A DNA stretch of 64,000 nucleotides from Saposhnikovia divaricata (lineage: Eukaryota; Streptophyta; Magnoliopsida; Apiales; Apiaceae). Position numbers and translations under genes: made by a program. The stretch covers positions 110,399,148 to 110,463,147 of the forward strand of contig CM071598.1 of NCBI GenBank assembly GCA_036435485.1, written 5' to 3'. Positions 43,796-54,305 of the stretch are shown in pieces. How positions within the stretch are numbered: position 1 is the stretch's first letter; the number at the start of each line of letters is the position of its first letter. The notes beneath the pieces are model-generated. The model ran no database searches, was not told where the DNA came from, and was given only the letters and a program-made list of their open reading frames with translations.

Positions 43796-45882
43796 ATGTC
43801 GGAAGGTGATCAACTAATGGCTCCCCCTGTCTCCATGATGGAAGCTATGTCGAAGAGGAGTAAAATGAGGACCGCCAAAGGTAAAGAAAGAATCAAACCT
43901 CCTTCATATGTTGAACATAGATTTGAATCCTTGCTAGAACTTCTAAACATTATGAGGGAAGCATTTCCCAACTGTTCCAGCCTAGATTCTTTTAACAGTC
44001 CCAGTAAGTTGTCGGAACGAGATGTCCAAATGATAAGGGAGTCCTATCACTTTCCAAGTGCCATCAAGGTTCGTCTCCCAAATCCATCAGATAGAACATG
44101 CAACTGGCATCCTGAGAGGATCTGTGTTTACTGGGGTGCTTTAGATGCTGGGTTCAGATTTCCGGTTGACAATTTTATCATTAGATTGCTGGCAAAGTAT
44201 CAGATCCACCCCTGTCAGTTGTATCCCAATGCTTGGAGGTACATTTCTATTTTCTTAATAAGGTGTCGGGAACTGGGGATTCATCCGACAACCACAATGT
44301 TTCGAAGTATCTTCGGGGCCAGCAACTCTTCCGACTCCAAGAAAGGATGGGTTAGCCTCAAGCACCGAGCCAAACTTCCACACATGGTGAATCCCTTCTC
44401 CTATCCAGATTCACAGCATTTCTGGGAAAGGGAGTTTGTAGTTCTTGAATGGAAAGGTGGTGACTGGGGCAACTTCTTTGTGAAGAGATTTGGGTCCGTG
44501 GAGGACAGTTCACATTTCGTGTGTGACCTTACTGATTCAGAATTGTTGGATCGAGATAGGCTTCTTGCTGATGACGGCCGTACACACTATAAAACTTTTT
44601 TAAATGAAAAGAATCTTATTGGGGCTGGCCTTAGCTTTCTTTCCATTGAGGGTAACTTTCTTACTTGAGCTTATTATGAACTCTGTTTGTTCTTATCCCG
44701 ATATTTTTCTCTTTGTATTTCAGCTGCTGAGGAGATTGATAACCGTCCCGAGAACCGGCCAACTGTTACCAAGAGGATGAAGAAGAGGGCTGAGGAGAAG
44801 CTGAATCCAACTAAGCCTCATATCCCTAACTTCTTGGAGCGTTGTTCTCAAGGTGGTAAACGATCCCGAAACGCTGACGGGGATGTCAGGACTCCTTTCA
44901 TACCCCCTTGGGGCATATGTGAACAAGACTCGGTCTTTGGGAGTCCTTATCTAGCCCTAGACTGGTCCAAGCTTTCAATCACTCCTCCTGACCGAGCGAC
45001 ACCGCATGCAGGCGACAAAATGGACGAGTCTCAGCTCATGGGCGCCCAGGCCTTGTATCAGGTATGAAATTCCCTCTGTTAAGTCTGATATTGTTATTGA
45101 TTTCAACTTTGCATATTCCTCGTAGCTCACCCATTTCCTTGTTGCAGGCCAACGCTTATTTTCAAACTGTTTCGACCCAAGGCCGGGCCTTTAGGGAAGA
45201 GATTGACGATCTGCAGTCCCAAGTTGTTCGTGCTGAAGCTAATGCCACATCTACCCGTAAACAACTTGCTTCTCTAGCCAAAAAAAAGGCCTCTGATGCC
45301 GACAAGGTGATCCAGGCCTACCATAGGTCTGAAGATTTTCTTAAGCTCATTGATGATCATGATGATGAGATGCGTCCCTTCAACATGTCTGTTGGTTGGG
45401 ATAAGGCCATTAACGCTGTGAGTCATAGGCATCCATCTGTTGTCAACCCGGATGATTTTCCTTGCCCAAATTGGGGTGCCATCCCGGCTAACCTAGCTTC
45501 TGGTTCGGGAACTAAAGTTGTTCCTCAGGCATCAGGGTCCGGCTCCAAAGGCAGTCATCGACGCTCTGGATCCAACTCAAAGGGGGCTGTTCAAGTTGCT
45601 AGCCAAGACTCATCTTTTTCTGGCTCCCGTGGGAAGAAACCCCCACCTACAAAGAAAGTTGAAGTAGTTCGCCAACCCATCCCTGGCAAGAGACTGATCC
45701 GGAACGAGGGCAGTTCTACTTCTGATTCATCTTTCGAGGAAAAAGTAGCCGAAGTTGCTGGAGTTCAGCCAATGGTGATTGCCGAGCCCGGTGATGACTC
45801 CGGTGAAGACTCAGAGGAGGAGAGTGGGGAAGAGGAGAGTGGCGAAGAGGAGTCTGGCGAAGAGGAGTCTGGGGAGGAGTAG
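43796..45882 (+). CDS. three-exon antisense gene of the Tat element, Transposase_28-like
   Basis: It runs opposite to gag-pol. Exons 43796-44651, 44724-45061 and 45148-45882 join in frame across GT-AG introns of 72 and 86 bp (GAGG|GTAACT...TTTCAG|CTGC; ATCAG|GTATG...TTGCAG|GCC) to a 642-residue protein. Residues about 90-275 hold VRLPNPSDRTCNWHPERICV, GFRFPVDNFIIRLLAKYQIH, QLYPNAWRYISIFLIRCREL and WEREFVVLEWKGGDWGNFF, characteristic of the 'putative gypsy type transposon' family (PF04195). A coiled-coil stretch follows (EEIDDLQSQVVRAEANATST). The C-terminus is Ser/Lys-rich, ending in SGEEE repeats. No break is visible although the sense polyprotein is dead. Function unknown; such antisense ORFs are reported from other Tat elements. 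Confidence 0.85.
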
Positions 45883-46291
45883 CTGGAGTTAGTTTGTGGC
45901 CTTGCATGGCCTTGTTAGCCGTATGTGGCTTTATCTGTCTAGATTTCCATCAAGGTCCTTCGGGACCAAACTTTTATCTGTCTCGTTGATATAACCTAAC
46001 TGTTGGCCCTTCGGGGTCTTTATTTATGCATTTGTTTCCTCATTTGTTTGTTTACTTGTTTTCGGTACTTGGCCTTTCTAGACTCACACTCAACAGGTGC
46101 TTGGTACATAAACAAAATCACAGAATCATTGAAGGGAAACAAACTTTGCATTAATAATTTGAAATGGGTTCAACCCTTACATAACTTATTATTGTCCTAC
46201 TCGGGGCGTTAAGCCCTGGAATGGTTTCATCGAACCTTATTTCTACTTCTCCTAATAAATAGATAGAAAGCTGAATCCATGCAAGGATAGC
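45883..46291. other. convergent 3' ends of the antisense gene and Tat pol
   Basis: About 410 bp between the stop of the + strand gene and the end of integrase on the - strand. It should hold the 3' UTR of the antisense gene. I see no clear terminator and no further gene. Confidence 0.5.
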
Positions 46292-46799
46292 TTATACATA
46301 ATAAACTTTGAGGTTCAAGGCATGCCAAGTACGGGGCACCTCAACCCCGTCCAAGGTCTCCAACTTGTATGATCCTCGTCCCAACGTCTTCTTGACTCGA
46401 TACGGCCCTTCCCAATTAGGGGCTAGCTTTCCCTTCTGGCCAACTCCAGAAGTCTCGATCTTCCTTAGAACCAGGTCGCCTTGTCGAAAGAACCTTTCCT
46501 TAACCCTGTGGTTGTAATAAAAGGATGCTTTCTTTTGATGCTCCACATTTCTAGCGTTTGCCTCATCCCTGACTTCGTCAATCAGGTCCAGGGCGAGTCT
46601 CATGCCCTCTTCGTTAGTTTCTGGTTCAAAGGCCTCAACTCGAGGTGACGCTTGCATGATCTCCAAAGGCACAACTGCCTCAGCTCCGTAAGCTAGCAGG
46701 AACAGGGTTGCTCCAGTGGTCACTTTACAAGTGGTACGGTATGCCAATAGTATGGGCAGCAACTCATCTACCCAAGTGTTTCTAGAGCGTTCGACCCTC
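46292..46799 (-). pseudogene. Tat integrase C-terminal half, cut off by the Athila insertion
   Basis: Open from the insertion point: ERSRNTWVDELLPILLAYRT, GATLFLLAYGAEAVVPLEI, NARNVEHQKKASFYYN, FRQGDLVLRKIETSG, NWEGPYRVKKTLGRGSYKLE, ending TWHALNLKVYYV. It continues the frame of 58665-59181 once Athila and one copy of its ccctc duplication are ignored. It stops normally. Confidence 0.92.
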
Positions 46800-48264
46800 T
46801 GTTAGCACAAAATTACGCAAGCGCACGTAGTCACAAGTAATATAATTAAGGTTCGTTCCGCAGAGATCTGGTTAAGTTCAATCAGTAAATATGCCTATGC
46901 AACAATGTTTAGTTTTAATCCACTGCTAAGACAATTAACAAGAATGAGGTTTTAATTTTCTAAATTAACTCGGAAGCAAATTATTAAACTAAGAATAATT
47001 AACTAATGAGAATTTAATATGAATTACTTATATGAGATAAAACATGGAATCCTAATTTCATTATCTACTTCACTTAGAGTCGCAGCCTTTAATCAATACA
47101 TGTGATGGGGATGATATCTGATCGGATAACACGAAACAAGTAAAAGCTACCTCTCGATATACTAATACCAAACTACGCATGCATCCACAAAAGAGATAGA
47201 AGATGGGTAGACACCAATTATGTTTAGACCCTATATCTCTATAGAATTTGAAAACATAAAGGTTTAAGCACAAGTTATCCACTTAGATCACATAGGGTAG
47301 CATAATATCTCTATTTACGTCACAAATCATGATGTTAAAACATCAACCTATCCTATGCTAGCATGGCAAGTTCTAAATCTCAAGATCCACTCTCGTTTAG
47401 CAAGAGATTAACAAATTAGATGTTCGCGACGCATCTAAATACATGAAACACAACCATACAAGGATATCAAGAATTCACCACACATAAATCTTTAAAGCAT
47501 ATAAACTACTAAGCTACATAGATAAATCCATTAGGATCCCATGACAACGATTAGTTCATAATTGAACCGTTCGTCACCATGGGATTAATTGAAAGCATGA
47601 TATTAAACAAGATATAAAATAAAGAAGTGATAAAATTAATAAAAACGAGAGTTGAGAAAACAAATCTATTATCCAAAGTATACAAAAGTTGAAGTAGATC
47701 TAGATCTTGCTTGTCACCGAGCTTGAATCCTTCTCCACTCTTCTCTCTTGCAATTCTACGTTACAATAATAATAATCTCCTACAAATTACAAGGTATGAT
47801 GTGTTTATATAGGCACTACAAGTCTTGCCCAGCAAGAAAATACAAAACAGAATTATAATAGAATTTCTGCAAGATACGTTTCCTAATTTGATTATGTTTT
47901 GTAAGGAAAATTCGTGGCTGACTTTTCTTCAGATTTTCTGGAACGTTCCCCACGTAATTGGACCTCTGGACTATCTTAGAATGATAGGAAATCTCGTTAT
48001 CTTCGCGTGGACTGCTTACGGGCCTAAAACGGACTTCTAGAACTCAAGATATGGCCAAAACAGTGTAAACTGTGCAACCCTTCTCGAAAATCCGAATTTT
48101 AATCAATTAATTCCCAAAAAATTGTAAAAGCATCCACCTTAGTCAACATTCTCGTAATCCTGCACAACTAAGCAAAACACATCAAATCTACAACAACATG
48201 AGCCCAAGACAATCAATTTAAGCCGAAATTAAGCGATCCAAGTGGATATAAAATCCACTTATCA
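46800..48264 (-). repeat. Athila 3' LTR
   Basis: 1465 bp, + strand TGTTAGCACAAAATTACG...CCACTTATCA. The end forms a small inverted repeat (AAGTGGAT/ATCCACTT). It contains predicted short ORFs on both strands that are identical in the other LTR only because the LTRs are. Confidence 0.97.
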
Positions 48265-48280
48265 CACCCCCAAACTTAAA
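48265..48280 (-). promoter_or_regulatory. Athila polypurine tract
   Basis: The - strand AAGTTTGGGGGTG abuts the 3' LTR. Similar AAGTTTGGGGG copies occur at about 49665 and 51022, and CTAAGTTTGGGGG at about 49214. Confidence 0.85.
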
Positions 48281-49733
48281 CCGATGCTTGTCCTCAAGCA
48301 TAAACAATTACAACTAACTAACTAGCTAGTACCACTTCCGTAGGTGATCACGGTTGCATTTGGCATATGCAACAAGCCCTTTAAACCCCTAGGCAGCCCT
48401 AGTGGACGAGTAAGGTCTCGTGAGGGCCTATAGCGAATGTACCCACAAAATCCATTTAACCTAATGCAATGCAATGCATGAATGCAACTAGAATGAAAAA
48501 TGCAACGATCCCCTTCAAACTAACCAAAACCAACGAGCAAGCAAATATCTCAAAGAATGCAACTAAATCCAAATAGAGTTCGACCAAGTTCCCGTATACT
48601 AACAATACATGAACAGAAACGTGCGTGTGTGCAATGCTCATCAGAAATACTCCCAAAACTAGGTCAAAAATCATACATGCTTTTCGTCAAGACAATCACA
48701 GGTTTATAAATAGAATAGACCGTAGACACTTCATAACCTAGGAACACCTCCATCCTTATCCAAGGTAGACAGAAATTCATGCTTTTATTACTAAACAACT
48801 ACGACACATAATATACAAACATGCTTATTTAACCGTGCAATGGATGAGACCCCGAAAGGCTTATACAATAATACCCACGTAGCGAGCGTTGGGTTAGTGG
48901 ATCCCAGACTATAAAAGCCTTAAGTCACTAGGCACAAAGTCCCCGCGAACTTAATTGCTCGAGTATTAAAGAGCTCACCCTGGTTAATTTTGCATATAAA
49001 CAATTGACATCATTTTTTTTTCATTTCTTTTTTTTTCTCTTTTTTTTTTCTTTCTTCTTTCTGCTTTTTTTTTTTTTCTCTATGCAATCCGGAATGAGAA
49101 TTCTCAATTCCAACCCTAGACTACTCATATAAATATGAGCCGGCTACTAGCCATTTGACGCCTAGCCATTATTGACAATTATTTACAATTTAAGCATGAA
49201 ATCCCTGTTTTCCCCCAAACTTAGACTTAATTGTTCTAGGCCATCAAGGGAATAATGAAAATTCTAAATATAATCAAGTGATTAAATCTCAAAACATCCA
49301 AACAAGCATGATCTCAACCTAGCTCAAAAGCACCCAACGAGACTGTGAAAAGATTTTGTTTCTGAAGCATGCAAGTCAATTTCATAGAAACTATAAATCA
49401 ACCCTCTACTCATCATTAATTGACTCAATTAGTCACCTACCTACCAATCAGAATTAGCTCGTTCTAAGGGATCATGAAACATGCATGCCATGACAATGCA
49501 ACTAGAATGAACTCACATGGTATACATAAATAAAAACAGGATGTCCTACATGAAACAAACGTAGATAATACGAACATAACATGAATGAATTACTACTAAG
49601 CATGCAAAACATGATATCCTACATGAACACATATATACAACAACAACTACTAATCCCTCAAACCACCCCCAAACTTAAAATATTCAATGTCCGCATTGAA
49701 TGGAAGTAAATACGAGGGATAGCAAAAACATAC
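48281..49733 (-). other. Athila 3' non-coding region
   Basis: No ORF is supported. It has a long T-rich/CT-rich tract at 49010-49082 (+ strand) and internal polypurine-like copies at about 49214 and 49665. Confidence 0.6.
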
Positions 49734-50810
49734 CTACTCGTCCTCATCCTCGGATGAATCAGTATCTGGCGGTGGATAAGGTGTACGAGCTCCATAGACA
49801 GGCCACCGGGCCTGAATACCCGCATCTCTCAAAGCTGTAGCCATATCCTCAGCATACGCTCGGTTACTAGCATGAATAGCATCCATCCGCCTGTACAAAC
49901 GTCTAAAGTGAGCATCTAAAACTCTTGGAACTCTCTTAGCACGTGGCGGAGCGCCCGCTTCCTGACCACTAGTACCACCACCACGAACATCATACCCAAG
50001 CCCCCTAGGATGCGGGATGCCGCCTTGCCATTCCGGCATTCGATCAATAGACACATCAACAATGGACGGCAAAGGTGACTGCAACTCCTCATCCACACCC
50101 CAGGTAACGCCACTAACCATACACAACCCAACTATGATAGAAGCATGGGGCATCGATGACAGTGCACTAGACTTTAAACACCTTCGAATATTCTGCTAAA
50201 CAATGTGGGCGACATCAATGTATTTTCCCTTTAGAATGCCCCAAAGAATAATCGCTCTATCAGCTGTGACCTCACCCGTATGAGAAGTAGGCATAATATT
50301 GGCACAAAGAAATAGATACCATGCTCGTGCAAACTTATTCATAGCAGAAGATAGAAAAGAAAGAGGCTCATTAGTTCCCAATTTATACTTCCAACTTGTA
50401 CCGGGAACACAAAGTTCACGAACGATTGCCTCCATATCCACATCATCACTAGTCTTCAGCGCCCAATTTTCATCCCCCACAAGCTTAGGTGGTTGTCCCA
50501 AAATTGGACGAATAGCATCTGATCTGTAATCCACCCGTTTACCACGAACCATACACACACCATTCTGCTCATCTTTAGCATTAGCATAGAACTCCCTAAC
50601 CAAATTCACCGGAACCGGAGTAGGTGCCTTACAAATCTCTCCCCAACGTAACTCACTAATCACTTCAACCAACCCATAATGACGAGATGGCAAAAACCCC
50701 CTTTCCTTCGCCACCGGCTTTGACAACAACCGATTATACTCTACCTCCACCTCCGGAGAAGAAAATCTCTCCACCCTACTAGAACTACCCCTCATTCGTT
50801 TAGGAGCCAT
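49734..50810 (-). pseudogene. Athila extra ORF, putative plant transposon protein
   Basis: The start MAPKRMRGSSSRVERF at 50808-50810 is chosen over an upstream Met (50948) that would add a hydrophobic, leader-like stretch. One frame of 358 codons with a single TAG at 50193-50195 (after IDVAHIV, CAG expected). It contains NLVREFYANAKDEQNGV, MVRGKRVDYRSDAIRPILGQ, WYLFLCANIMPTSHTGEVTA and SSMPHASIIVGLCMVSGV. I recognise the family as 'putative plant transposon protein' (PF20167). The C-terminus is acidic (DTDSSEDEDE). It lies between integrase and 3' LTR, the slot of the Athila 'env-like' gene. No signal peptide is seen from the chosen start. Role unknown. Confidence 0.82.
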
Positions 50811-51662
50811 AATAACCAAAACCCCACTCAATAATAGCACCACCAACAACCACCAAGAAATATCCCACCAAAAACCACCAAGAAAAATCACACCACAAAT
50901 ACCCAAGTAACAAGAATAATACAAAAACCCCAATTGACAAGAACACAAATTCGTAATAAAATAAAATCGAGAAGAGAAATCCCACTACGAATCAAAGAGG
51001 TGAACTTGTACTAATTTTCCCCCAAACTTGAATTTTTAAGAGATGTAGAGGAAGAAGATAATGAATTGGGTGTGTATGTATGGGTATATATAGGCCATGG
51101 AGTGATAGGATGAATATAAGAATTTGAATGTGAAAAGGAAAAATTTTTGGTAGAATTTGGAATTTGATGTAGGATAGAAATAGGATTTAAAAAATTTAGG
51201 AAAAAGAATTTGAATTGAGATAGGAAAAGAATTGGGTTTAGAATTTTAGGAGAAATTTTGGAGGTTTTGGAATTGAAATTGGTTTAGGATTGATTAGGAG
51301 ATGATGTTATAAAAAAGGAGAAGGGAGAAAGAAAGATGAGGAGATAGTTTTTTTTTATATATATATATATACAACAGCAAAACAAGCAAACTGCGCGCGG
51401 GAAGGGCAGACTGCGCCCAATGCAGTAACGCAGGCGCAGCCTGCGTCACGCAGGCGCAGTCTACGTGTCTTACAGAAACGCAGGCGTAGCCTGCGTTACG
51501 CAGGTGCAGCCTGCGTTACACCTAATTTTTTTTTTTTTTTTTTTTTACACTCACAACACTCATTTTTTTTTTCCTTTTTTCACACAACAACTAATTCCTC
51601 ACTTGGGTTGCCTCCCAAGAAGCGCTCGTTTAATGTCATTAGCTTGACATTCTTCCGAAAAA
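50811..51662 (-). other. Athila spacer with GC-rich palindromic repeats
   Basis: Non-coding between integrase and the extra ORF. It contains AAGTTTGGGGG (about 51022), a (TA)n run (51356-51371), a GC-rich palindrome array (51428-51516) and a T run of about 24 (51524-51546). Confidence 0.6.
51428..51516. repeat. four-copy palindromic repeat ACGCAGGCGCAGCCTGCGT
   Basis: 19-bp units begin at 51428, 51448, 51478 and 51498. The first is ACGCAGGCGCAGCCTGCGT, a near-perfect palindrome. The others have one to three changes. The GC content is strikingly higher than the surrounding AT-rich DNA. Confidence 0.9.
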
Positions 51663-52246
51663 TCACGAACAAGATAAAACTGCGGCAACCTTCTCGCGGT
51701 TGACCATTCCTCCATAATACGGCTTAAGTCTCTGTCCATTTACCTTGAAAACATCATCAATAGAACCCCTAAATATCTCCACTGCCCCATGTGGAAACAC
51801 GGTTTTGACTGTAAACGGACCCGACCACTTTGATTTGAGCTTACCCGGAAAAAGTTTAAGGCGAGAATTATAAAGCAAAACCTGTTGGCCTGGCACAAAC
51901 GACTTATGCACCAACTTCCTATCATGCCACCTCTTCACTTTCTCCTTGTACATCTTAGCATTCTCATAAGCCTGCTCACGAAATTCCTCGAGCTCATTTA
52001 ACTGAAGTAGACGTTTCTCACCCGCAGCTGAAATATCTAAGTTTAACTTCTTCAACGCTCAATAGGCCTTGTGCTCTAACTCTGCCGGCAAATGACAAGC
52101 CTTACCAAATACCAACTGATAAGGAGACATACCTAGGGGTGTCTTGTAAGCAGTTCTATACGCCCAAACCGCTTCGTCTAACTTCAAAGACCAATCCTTC
52201 CTTGATGGATTTACCACTTTCTCGAGAATTCTCTTGATCTCGCGAT
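51663..52246 (-). pseudogene. Athila integrase C-terminal part
   Basis: It continues the pol frame after the stop at 52245-52247: NREIKRILEKVVNPS, DWSLKLDEAVWAYRTAYKTP, SPYQLVFGKACHLPAELEHK, a TGA (52056-52058, TGG expected), then KLNLDISAAGEKRLLQLNEL, KRWHDRKLVHKSFVPGQQVL and SKWSGPFTVKTVFPHGAVEI. It is the normal integrase tail of Athila. Confidence 0.92.
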
Positions 52247-52247
52247 T

Positions 52248-54305
52248 CTAAACCTCCGCTTGACCATTAGTTTGAGGATGATAAGCTGTGGCAACACGAT
52301 GAGTCACATTATACCTTGCCATCATAGCAGTAAATTGACGATTACAGAAGTGTGTCCCCTCATCACTGATTATAGCTCTTGGAGTTCCAAAACGCGTGAA
52401 AATCTGCTTGTGAAGAAAATTCAGCACCACCTTAGCATCATTGGTCGGTAAAGCCTTCACCTCGACCCATTTAGACACGTAATCCACTGCTAAAAGAATG
52501 TACTGATTATTGCAAGACGAAACAAACGGACCCATGAAATCAATTCCCCACACATCAAAAATCTCAACTTCAAGGATCGTACTAAGAGGCATCTCATTCC
52601 TCCTGGAAATATTACCAAACCTTTGACATCGATCACAACTCATCACGAACCTATGAGAATCTTTAAACAGAGTTGGCCAATAGAATCCCGCTTGAAGTAC
52701 TTTCTGAGCTGTTTTATCACCACCGTAATGGCCTCCATATGTGGTAGAATGACAATCATGCAAAATACCTTCCGTTTCACTATACGGAATGCACCTCCTC
52801 AAAATCTGATCCACACCAAGCTTAAACAAGAATGGCTCGTCCCAACGGTACCACTTCACATCATGCAGAAACTTCTTCTTTTGAGCATAAGAAAATTCCG
52901 GAGGAATAACATTGCTCACCAAATAGTTCACATAATCTGCAAACCATGACTCTTCACCTTGCACTCCAAAAAGCTGCTCATCTGGAAAAGATTCATTAAT
53001 AAGAGCTTTGTTATGCGAATCCTTACCGTGGTCCTCTATGCGTGAGAGATGATCCGCTACTTGATTTTCCGTGCCTTTCCTATCCTTGATTTCCACTTCG
53101 AATTCTTGCAAAAGAAGCACCCAACGAATCAATCTAGGCTTTGAATCCTTCTTCGACATGAGATATCGAATTGCAGCATGATCCGTATACACAATCACCT
53201 TCGTACCAAGCAAATAAGACCTGAATTTCTCGAAACCATAGACAACTGCTAGCAACTCCTTCTCCGTAGTAGTGTAGTTCAGCTGTGCATCATTGAGGGT
53301 TTTACTAGCATAGTAAACCACATGAAAAATTCTATCCTTCCTTTGACCAAGCACAGCTCCAACAGCATAGTCACTAGCATCACACATCAGTTCGAACGGT
53401 TCTTCCCAATTAGGTGCAGTGATGACTGGCGTAGTAGTCAACTTCTTCTTCAAGAGCTCAAAAGCTACAAGACACTCATCATCAAACTTGAAAGGAACAT
53501 CCTTCTCCAAGAGATTGCACAAGGGTTTAGAAATTTTTGAGAAGTCTTTGATGAATCGCCGATAGAAACCCGCATGACCAAGAAAACTGCGAATTCCTTT
53601 AACAGAGATAGGTGGAGGAAGATTTTCGATTGTTTCCACCTTAGCCCTATCCACCTCAAGTCCTCTACCAGATACCTTGTGCCCAAGAATAATTCCCTCT
53701 CGCACCATGAAGTGACACTTCTCCCAATTAAGCACCAGGTTAGTCTCCACACAACGTTTCAAAACCAAGCCAAGATTATGCAAGCACTCGTCATATGAAG
53801 TACCAAAAACTGAGAAGTCATCCATAAAAACCTCCACATTCGAGCCAATCATGTCTGAGAAAATAGCCATCATGCACCTTTGAAAAGTGGCGGGAGCACC
53901 ACAAAGTCCGAAAGAAATCCATCGGAAAGCAAAGGTACCAAAGGGACATGTGAATGTGGTCTTCTCTTGATCTTCCGGAGCAATGCAAATCTGATTGTAG
54001 CCTGAATATCCATCAAGGAGGCAATAGTACTCATGTCCCGCCAACCTGTCTAGCATCTGATCAATGAATGGCAGAGGAAAGTGATCTTTTCTCGTGGCTT
54101 TGTTTAGCTTCCTATAGTCCATGCAAACTCTCCACCCCGTGACTGTTCGAGTAGGGATGAGCTCATTCTTTTCATTAGCAACAACTGTCATGCCTCCTTT
54201 CTTTGGCACACATTGAACCGGGCTCACCCAAGAACTGTCTGAGATAGGATAGATAATACCCGCATCAAGCCACTTTAGAATTTCCTTCTTCACCACCTCT
54301 TTCAT
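52248..54305 (-). pseudogene. Athila reverse transcriptase, RNase H and integrase core
   Basis: 685 open codons. RT: VVKKEILKWLDAGIIYPISD, GWRVCMDYRKLNKATRKDHF, LDGYSGYNQI, active site VFMDDFSVFG. RNase H: LMCDASDYAVGAVLGQ, YTTTEKELLAVVYG, VYTDHAAIRYLM. Integrase: zinc domain HSTTYGGHYGGDKTA...CDRCQ, core WGIDFMGPFV, IISDEGTHFCNRQF, AYHPQTNGQAEV, where the frame ends in TAG. The second catalytic Asp stands in SDEGTHF. It is out of frame with gag-protease, the shift lying at about 54305-54340. Confidence 0.95.

Noticed and set aside
47070..48040. Short ORFs repeated identically in both Athila LTRs
   Set aside because: They duplicate with the LTR, are 70 codons or less, and have no motif.
50810..50948. 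Hydrophobic N-terminal extension of the Athila extra ORF as a membrane anchor
   Set aside because: The stretch is the in-frame translation of what looks like a leader. The MAPKR start is more typical of the family, and no upstream start context is convincing.
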